Source: an uncultured Oscillospiraceae bacterium
Lineage (GTDB): Bacteria > Bacillota > Clostridia > Oscillospirales > Acutalibacteraceae
Direction: 5' to 3'
Assembly (NCBI GenBank): GCA_900555545.1
Contig: USLQ01000014.1
Coordinates: forward strand, 1-9,983
DNA: 9,983 bases
The notes beneath the pieces were generated by a model. It worked only from the letters and a program-made list of their open reading frames with translations. It did not search any database and was not told the DNA's origin. Numbering within the stretch: position 1 is the stretch's first letter; every line of letters begins with the position of its first letter. This document shows positions 5,743 through 9,983 of the stretch, in pieces. Position numbers and translations under genes: made by a program.

Positions 5743-7134
5743 TCAGACGGAATAAAAAATTTCAATGGCCGACTGCCTGTGATCCACGACAATGTGATGA
5801 ATAAATAGGCGCAAAAGTTGATTCTGGGCGGCACAGGGAAGCGTGCCGGACGGCGCCTTTCGAGTTTTCGGTAGGGGGTGGGCTTCGGGCAGATGAGCAG
5901 CCTGGTTTTCCAGTATTTTGATTTGCTGCTCGATCCGCTTTTTATTAGAACAGTACTCTTCCAAAGAGTCAACCCCATTTTCGTAAGCGGATCGGATCCG
6001 AATCAGCTTAGCGCGTGATGCACGTATCTGGTAGGCTATTAAATCCTTTTCTGCATAAGCCGGGGGATCCCTGTGGGGGATGGACAGGCGAAGTCCCGTC
6101 AGATCTTTATGCACAGCGCACAAGACAGTCTGCTCTAATTTGCCTTTGGAGACGTAGTGAGAAATCTGGCATTTACCGTGGATGTATGCGGTACACTGGT
6201 ATCCGGCGCCGGAAACGGTCATTACCTTGCCACAGGCGCTGCATCGGAGGAGCCCCTGAAGCAGAGAGGCATTTGAGCGCCTTCTTTCCCTCTCATGAAT
6301 TTCCTCACAGGCGGCGATTCGTTCCTGTGCCTGCTGCCATAAGGGCTGCGGGATGATGGGTTTATGACGCCCCTCTGAGAGCTGAACGGCCGGATCGGCA
6401 AATTGACGGCCGGTTTTGCCGGTTGGATTCCAACGCAGTTTTCCGGTATAGGCAGGATTGCGCAGGATGTATTCGATGGCACGGTCCTCCCACAGGCCGC
6501 CGTTATTGGTTGGAATGCCCAAATCGTTTAGTTGGCGGGCGATGGTTCGATATCCGGCGCCGTTCACAAAGCGGTTAAAGATGGATCGTACGGTCTCGGC
6601 CTTTGCTGGGTCAATGATGAGCCGGCCGCCCTCCAATCGGTATCCAAATGGGGCGATGGAGACGGGTTCCCCGCGGCTGAATCGTTCCGCCATACCGCGG
6701 CGCACCTCACCGGCCAGACGGGTGGAGTAATAGCCGTCCATCCATTCAATGATGCGCTCAATCAGGGTGCCAAATTCATTGGACGGGTCAATGGGTTCCG
6801 AAACGCTGATCACGGGTATGCCCCGCTCGCGCCGCAGGAGGGATTTATAGACAATGCTCTCCTCCTGATTCCGGGCAAAGCGGGAGAATTTCCACACGAG
6901 GATGGCTTCAATTTTATTTTCGGGGGTGCGTGCAGCGGCGATCATTCGCTGGAACTGCGGGCGTTTTTTAACCGACCGTCCGCTCACGCCGTCGGCCTCC
7001 CGGAAGATCAGGGGATCCGGTAGGCAGAACCCGTGGGAGCTGGCATATTCCCGGATCAGTTTAAGCTGGCTGTCGGGGCTGTACTCCAGTTGATCCTCCG
7101 TGCTGACGCGGATATAGGCAGCTGCAATTTTCAT
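5743..7134 (-). CDS. Large serine recombinase (site-specific integrase/excisionase)
   Basis: This 463-residue recombinase starts at ATG 7134-7132, preceded by GGAGGGG (7140-7146); the longer frame to 7344 lacks a ribosome site and recombinase sequence. Domains: resolvase catalytic domain at about 1-150, with Arg9 and nucleophile Ser11 in AAYIRVSTEDQ, DGVSGRS, and the WKFSRFARN motif; a recombinase domain at about 170-270 (APFGYRLEGG, RNPAYTGKLRWN); a zinc ribbon at about 305-335 with LRCSACGK and the later YQCTAYIHGKCQ; a coiled-coil region; and a complete C terminus, RLFIHHIVVDHR then IEIFYSV. By family it cuts both strands through a Ser-phosphodiester and joins attP with attB. Its 3' end abuts the catalase break, so it is the likely agent of that insertion. 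All visible catalytic residues are intact. Confidence 0.93.
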   Translation of the reverse strand: MKIAAAYIRVSTEDQLEYSPDSQLKLIREYASSHGFCLPDPLIFREADGVSGRSVKKRPQFQRMIAAARTPENKIEAILVWKFSRFARNQEESIVYKSLLRRERGIPVISVSEPIDPSNEFGTLIERIIEWMDGYYSTRLAGEVRRGMAERFSRGEPVSIAPFGYRLEGGRLIIDPAKAETVRSIFNRFVNGAGYRTIARQLNDLGIPTNNGGLWEDRAIEYILRNPAYTGKLRWNPTGKTGRQFADPAVQLSEGRHKPIIPQPLWQQAQERIAACEEIHERERRRSNASLLQGLLRCSACGKVMTVSGAGYQCTAYIHGKCQISHYVSKGKLEQTVLCAVHKDLTGLRLSIPHRDPPAYAEKDLIAYQIRASRAKLIRIRSAYENGVDSLEEYCSNKKRIEQQIKILENQAAHLPEAHPLPKTRKAPSGTLPCAAQNQLLRLFIHHIVVDHRQSAIEIFYSV

Positions 7135-7183
7135 AGGCACCCCTCCATGCAGTAAAATTAAAAAGAAAAATTTAAAAAAGCAC

Positions 7184-7212
7184 TTGCCAAAAACAAACAA
7201 ATGTTCTATAAT
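7184..7212 (+). promoter_or_regulatory. Promoter with LexA-like box, directed toward the phage tail genes
   Basis: TTGCCA (7184-7189), exactly 17 bp, TATAAT (7207-7212). Inside the spacer CAAACAAATGTTCT (7194-7207) matches the Bacillus LexA consensus CGAACRNRYGTTYC at all but the second and last positions. It overlaps the -10 by one base, a good repressor position. The promoter is strong by eye; SOS control is only suggested, because one half-site is degenerate. Confidence 0.55.
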
Positions 7213-7218
7213 AGAAAA

Positions 7219-7293
7219 TGTAAGGGCAAATGGGATTGCCCGGATCAATAGATAGAAAAGGTTGGGTCTGTGACCCGGCCTTCTTTTTATTTT
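7219..7293 (+). ncRNA. Candidate short transcript: small RNA or attenuated leader
   Basis: A clear promoter and a clear terminator enclose about 75 nt with two stem-loops and no credible coding frame with a ribosome site. It could be a phage-encoded small RNA or the leader of an attenuated tail operon. The expected +1 is placed 7 nt after the -10; no expression evidence exists. Confidence 0.35.
7258..7293 (+). terminator. Rho-independent terminator about 70 nt after the promoter
   Basis: AAGGTTGGGTC (7258-7268) pairs with GACCCGGCCTT (7272-7282) around TGT, with two adjacent G-U pairs, followed by CTTTTTATTTT. It stands between the promoter at 7184 and the first tail-region gene at 7391, so transcription must terminate, read through or be antiterminated here. 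A smaller hairpin, GGGCAA (7224-7229) with TTGCCC (7236-7241), sits near the expected transcript 5' end. Confidence 0.7.
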
Positions 7294-7390
7294 ATAAAAA
7301 AATCTTTGCCGGTATGATTGGGGGTTCGCCGGGGGGACAGGCAAGAGGCGGTGCGGTTTTACATATGGTTTACCGATGGGAGGCGTGATT

Positions 7391-7690
7391 ATGGCACATC
7401 GAATCGAACAATGGACAGTGAAGTCCTATGTTCTTGACCGGACGGAGGTAAGTACACCGCAGCTTTTGCTGGAGCGCACATATGAGTTGGAAAAGAATCG
7501 CACGGGCGGCTACCAAGTTGTGGAGACGGATTGCCGGAAATTTGTGGCGGAGCAGGAGTGGAGCGCTGCGATGAAGCGGGTTGAGGAGCATGGGGCAAAA
7601 CTTCTCCCGGCATGCCTGACGGGTGACCTCTTTTCCGCGCTGGAGCCGGGGGAGTATGTTGTTGACGAGCTGCTCGGGGACCACAAGTAG
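7391..7690 (+). CDS. Hypothetical protein, first gene of the phage tail region
   Basis: This 99-residue protein starts at ATG 7391 with GGGAGG (7378-7383) 7 nt upstream; the in-frame ATG at 7376 precedes that site and is less likely. It ends with TAG at 7688-7690. It is polar with no membrane segment, signal peptide or recognisable motif; the C-terminal half is Glu- and Leu-rich, ending LEPGEYVVDELLGD. I do not recognise the family. In Gp15-type siphophages the slot before the tail tube is usually filled by minor capsid or tail-completion genes, but this sequence does not look like those I know. It is followed by a 158-bp gap, unusual for the tightly packed tail genes downstream. Confidence 0.7.
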   Translation: MAHRIEQWTVKSYVLDRTEVSTPQLLLERTYELEKNRTGGYQVVETDCRKFVAEQEWSAAMKRVEEHGAKLLPACLTGDLFSALEPGEYVVDELLGDHK

Positions 7691-7848
7691 CCCGCCGCGC
7701 CCCGGGATGGCGTTAAACTCGTCCAAATGGATCCATTCAACGTAAAGGAAAGGGGAGAAAAAATGTTTATTTAGGTTCAGCAGCCCAATTGATTGTTTAC
7801 CATACTGTGGGACAGGCCACAGAAATTATTATTAAAAGGAGAATCATA
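7691..7848. other. Gap with an orphan ribosome site and a hairpin
   Basis: No gene is supported. AAAGGGGAG-like sequence (about 7748-7757) precedes ATG TTT ATT TAG (7763-7774), a three-codon frame. CTGTGG (7805-7810) pairs with CCACAG (7817-7822). This may be a deletion scar or a leader of the tail tube gene. Confidence 0.4.
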
Positions 7849-8343
7849 ATGAAAGTATCGGAGTTAATGGCAGGAGTTACACCAAGTGAGGAGTACGCAG
7901 GTATTGCAACAAACAGCGATTTTGTTCTCGCAATTCAGACGGACGCCGATCAATTGACGGAAAAAGACTATACAGTTGTACAGGGGGGCGTCATTTCCCA
8001 CGAGGCATCTTTGAATGCGGAGACCAGTGAAAATCAGTACATCCGCACGGGTAAGATGACCACTAAAACAGGTGCCCAGCGACTGTTCACAGTGACAGGA
8101 AACAGAATGGAAGGGGATCCATTCCAGCAGTTTGTAATGGCAAACAAAATTAAGTTTGGTTATGGACAGGCCGTCGTCGTTCCATATGTGTACTTTTCCA
8201 TGCTCACAGGTGTGGGCGAAAAGGGAAAGGTTTCTATTGTCGTCACCAGTGATCAGACTGGCGAAGCCGGTGAAAATGCCAGCTTTGAGATCGAGATGAC
8301 CTCCACAGAGATTCCTCAGGACTATACCTACATTTCAGAATAA
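7849..8343 (+). CDS. Phage major tail tube protein
   Basis: This 164-residue protein starts at ATG 7849 with AAAAGGAG about 6 nt upstream; the upstream in-frame ATG at 7789 lacks a ribosome site and adds residues unlike the family. The sequence is beta-rich with alternating small and polar residues, with the segment SLNAETSENQYIRTGK, then KTGAQRLFTVTGNRMEGD and a central FGYGQAVVVPYVYFSML. These are typical of siphophage tail tube proteins, which polymerise around the tape measure to form the DNA channel. The position immediately before the assembly chaperone pair and tape measure is the standard one. It ends TAA at 8341-8343, with that TAAGGAG also serving as the next gene's ribosome site. 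Intact by eye. No sheath gene is adjacent, so a non-contractile tail is more likely. Confidence 0.75.
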   Translation: MKVSELMAGVTPSEEYAGIATNSDFVLAIQTDADQLTEKDYTVVQGGVISHEASLNAETSENQYIRTGKMTTKTGAQRLFTVTGNRMEGDPFQQFVMANKIKFGYGQAVVVPYVYFSMLTGVGEKGKVSIVVTSDQTGEAGENASFEIEMTSTEIPQDYTYISE

Positions 8344-8355
8344 GGAGAATGTGTG

Positions 8356-8700
8356 ATGCAGATCAATAATGTAAACCTGGGGATTAAGCTGTTTGATTCG
8401 GAATTTGTTAAAAAGTACGAGCAGGCTTTCCAGCAATTGGGCGGCCGCGAGGCGGAGGCTGCGCAGCAATCTGATTTGAGTGGAGCAATCCAATTTATGA
8501 TTGGTGCTTATCGCGAGGCGATTGATACTATTTATGGTGCGGGAACCTATGATTCCCTGGGGCTGTCTAAAACGGACTATCTGGAAAACCGCCGGTTTAT
8601 GGATCAGTACATTGCAGAGGCGAAAAAGGAGACAACTGCATTGCAGTCAGAGATGCGCCGTTATGCCCCGAACCGCGCCCAGCGCAGGTCAAGGACATGA
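8356..8700 (+). CDS. Phage tail assembly protein (gp14-like, DUF6673-type)
   Basis: This 114-residue soluble protein starts at ATG 8356, 8 nt after TAAGGAG (8341-8347); GTG at 8353 is a closer-spaced alternative. It is predominantly helical, opening MQINNVNLGIKLFDSEFVKK, with a central helix AIQFMIGAYREAIDTIYG and a basic tail RRYAPNRAQRRSR. In Gp15-type siphophages the gene between tail tube and Gp15 is a small tail-assembly chaperone and this matches in size and place. The family name is from memory of that order, so treat it as moderate. Its TGA overlaps the ATG of the next gene in ATGA, the place where many phages use frameshifting between two chaperone genes; a simple overlap is seen here, with no evident slippery run. 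Confidence 0.65.
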   Translation: MQINNVNLGIKLFDSEFVKKYEQAFQQLGGREAEAAQQSDLSGAIQFMIGAYREAIDTIYGAGTYDSLGLSKTDYLENRRFMDQYIAEAKKETTALQSEMRRYAPNRAQRRSRT

Positions 8701-9311
8701 ACATACTGATTGACGATTTGCCATCGGAGATCGCAGGTGTACCGATACGGACAGACTACCGCTATATGCTCCTGTTTGAAGAACTCCTGCACGATACAAA
8801 AGTGAACAGCGGAGTTAAGGTTTTACAGTCCATTGATCTGTTGTATACCGCTCCCGTCCCAGACGTCCAAAGCGCCTGGGACGGGCTGCTCTGGTATTAC
8901 AGTGGAGGGCATTATCATCCAGAGGATAGGCAAGGCACCGGAAGAACCGGTAGTGCGCAACGACAAATCTATGATTTTGAACAGGATGCGGAGCGTATCT
9001 ATGCTGCGTTCTGGCAGGTCTACCAGATTGATTTGCAAGTTGCTCCGCTGCACTGGTGGGCGTTCCGCTCGTTGCTGTTCAGCCTGCCAGAGACCTGCTT
9101 AATGGGAGAGATCATGCGGATTCGTGCGACAGATATTAGCGGGCTTAAGGGTGCGGAGCGCAGGCGAATGAGACATCTGCAGGAGGTATATGCCATTCAT
9201 CGCGTGGGAACACAGGAGATTCTCTCGGTGGCAGAGCGGGATCAAAAAATGCGGGAGTACGTCCTCCAGCGATATCAGGAGGCGGAAGCATGGAAGAAAA
9301 ATAACAGATAA
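8697..9311 (+). CDS. Bacteriophage Gp15-family tail assembly protein
   Basis: This 204-residue protein begins at ATG 8697, overlapping the previous stop by 4 bases. Family features: an N-terminal PSEIAGVPIRTDYR strand region; a central YDFEQDAERIYAAFWQVYQI helix; LHWWAFRSLLFSLPE, the hallmark Trp-rich helix of Gp15; and a basic C-terminal helix ending in EAEAWKKNNR. Gp15 proteins sit between the tail tube and the tape measure in siphophages of Bacillota and are thought to be assembly chaperones for the tape measure. Length is normal and the frame is intact. Its last 22 bases overlap the ribosome-coupled start of the zinc-ribbon gene at 9290. Confidence 0.8.
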   Translation: MNILIDDLPSEIAGVPIRTDYRYMLLFEELLHDTKVNSGVKVLQSIDLLYTAPVPDVQSAWDGLLWYYSGGHYHPEDRQGTGRTGSAQRQIYDFEQDAERIYAAFWQVYQIDLQVAPLHWWAFRSLLFSLPETCLMGEIMRIRATDISGLKGAERRRMRHLQEVYAIHRVGTQEILSVAERDQKMREYVLQRYQEAEAWKKNNR

Positions 9312-9448
9312 GGTGCCCTTATTGCGGCTATCGTATGCCTGTTTTTTACGGAGGACGGGCCTGTAGCCGTGATGTTTGGGTCAAGTGCAAAAACAAGAAA
9401 TGCAAAAAAGTATTTGAAATTAAAATAGAACGGCGAGTGCCATCATGA
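9290..9448 (+). pseudogene. Com-like zinc-ribbon protein with in-frame TAA at codon 5
   Basis: ATG 9290 has AGGAGG (9278-9283) 6 nt upstream and reads MEEK, then TAA (9302-9304), then QIRCPYCGYRMPV and on to TGA at 9446-9448. Without the stop it would be a 52-residue protein with CPYC (Cys9, Cys12), Cys25, and Cys33/Cys38 in KCKNKKCKK, a four-Cys zinc knuckle resembling the phage Com and related ribbon proteins. The perfect ribosome site and the coherent frame on both sides of TAA show that the stop interrupts a real gene. The next ATG (about 9335) falls after the first knuckle. Options are a nonsense mutation, stop-codon read-through (TAA is followed by CAG) or a sequencing error. Small size leaves room for doubt on the family. 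Confidence 0.6.
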
Positions 9449-9476
9449 GCCAGAGCCATGAAAAGGAGATGGATAC

Positions 9477-9983
9477 ATGGCATTGCATCATGAAGGCATA
9501 ACGCCGGAGGCGCAGTACACTGCCGGGTAGAATCAGGGATCACTCCTGGCTGCCGCACCGAATACGGCGGCCGCCTCCGGCTCGCAGCCCATATCGATCA
9601 GCGATCAGCTGTCTGGAATCAAGGATGAGGCAGCGGCGTTGATAGAAGGGCTAAAGACAACAATTTCCGGCGGATTTACCACGGAAATTTTACCGGCGCT
9701 GACTGGAGGAATCGAACAAATTCGTGCTGCTTTGAGCACGCAGGGCGTAGAGGGTGCGGTGCAGGTAGCACAGACGGTACTGACGCAGTTTTTAAATTCC
9801 CTGGTAGCGCAGCTGCCAACGCTGATCAGCACGGCTGGCAGTATGCTGCAGGCATTGGCCACTGGAATCACGGAGGCATTGCCGGAGCTGGCGCTGATTG
9901 TATCTGAGGTCATTAATACGCTGAGCGCTTCGGCAACGGAAGCACTGCCAACCCTAATCACAGCGGCCGGCGACCTGTTAATG
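9477..9983 (+). pseudogene. Phage tail tape-measure protein segment with in-frame TAG, running off the window
   Basis: ATG 9477 follows AGGAG (9464-9468) by 8 nt and reads MALHHEGITPEAQYTAG, then TAG (9528-9530), after which the same frame stays open to the window end (169 codons counting the stop). The downstream residues, such as LVAQLPTLISTAGSMLQAL, then ATGITEALPELALIV and EALPTLITAAGDLL, form the repeating hydrophobic LPxLI pattern of siphophage tape-measure proteins. These set tail length and thread the tail tube. A normal tape measure starts with several hundred other residues, so the N terminus here looks deleted or fused to the central repeat region as well as carrying a stop. No good start with a ribosome site lies after the TAG. 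Position after Gp15 supports the identity. Confidence 0.65.

Noticed and set aside
5730..5978. N-terminal extension of the catalase frame up to ATG 5978
   Set aside because: These codons overlap the conserved 3' end of the recombinase in another frame and do not resemble catalase.
7135..7344. Long 533-residue start for the recombinase at 7344
   Set aside because: The added 70 residues are AT-rich leader sequence containing the promoter and terminator; ATG 7134 has a proper GGAGG and the normal family start MKIAAAYIRVS.
7230..7388. 52-codon ATG frame spanning the short transcript and terminator
   Set aside because: It reads through the terminator hairpin and T-run, has only a weak, too-close AGGG, and its product is not protein-like.
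9290..9983. Stop-codon reassignment in the phage genes
   Set aside because: The in-frame stops are of two kinds (TAA and TAG) and both kinds also end intact neighbouring genes (7690 TAG; 8343 and 9311 TAA), so recoding does not explain them.
1..9983. CRISPR array, tRNA, rRNA or long direct repeats
   Set aside because: No spaced repeats, clover-leaf signatures or rRNA-like stretches were seen on reading the window.

Overview
The window looks like a Bacillota/Clostridia chromosome of fairly high GC, probably a spore-forming gut anaerobe near Oscillospiraceae. This rests on the agr-type quorum-sensing locus, a CotJC-type manganese catalase, strong AGGAGG ribosome sites, classical T-tailed terminators and Gp15-type siphophage tail genes. 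Lineage is an inference; there is no rRNA or tRNA here.

Layout. (1) 1-2045, plus strand: an Lhr-like DEAD/DEAH helicase that enters from the left edge and is broken by a frameshift near 1175-1190. (2) 2046-5154, plus strand: a complete peptide quorum-sensing operon. It holds a promoter with a dyad between -35 and -10, a LytTR response regulator, an AgrC-type membrane histidine kinase, the AgrB processing protease, a 44-residue AgrD propeptide that is easy to miss, and a terminator. (3) 5165-5189: a second, bidirectional terminator shared with the convergent minus-strand genes. (4) 5208-5729, minus strand: the 3' part of a CotJC-type manganese catalase without its start. (5) 5743-7134, minus strand: a complete large serine recombinase whose stop lies 13-24 bp from the point where catalase homology ends. 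(6) 7184-9983, plus strand: a promoter with a LexA-like box, a terminator about 70 nt downstream of it, then phage tail genes: unknown protein, major tail tube, tail assembly protein, Gp15, a Cys-rich zinc ribbon with an in-frame stop, and a tape-measure segment with an in-frame stop, running off the window.

Interpretation. A serine-recombinase element has integrated inside the catalase gene at the conserved YGGPDGEL codons, leaving one half here; the other half should lie beyond the right end of the element. The gene is a known spore-coat family member, and serine-recombinase elements inside sporulation genes (skin in sigK, SPbeta in spsM) can be excised precisely in the mother cell. This may therefore be a skin-like, developmentally excised element; that step is inference. 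The element's cargo looks degraded: tail genes sit directly beside the recombinase with no head, lysogeny or replication genes between, and two consecutive tail genes carry internal stops. It could be a decaying prophage or a reduced tail cassette.

The agr locus should work as one circuit: AgrB trims AgrD into a cyclic thiolactone peptide centred on Cys25, the kinase senses it, and the LytTR regulator controls targets, perhaps its own promoter. The kinase's membrane sensor half is visibly more AT-rich than its catalytic half, fitting a variable recognition domain.
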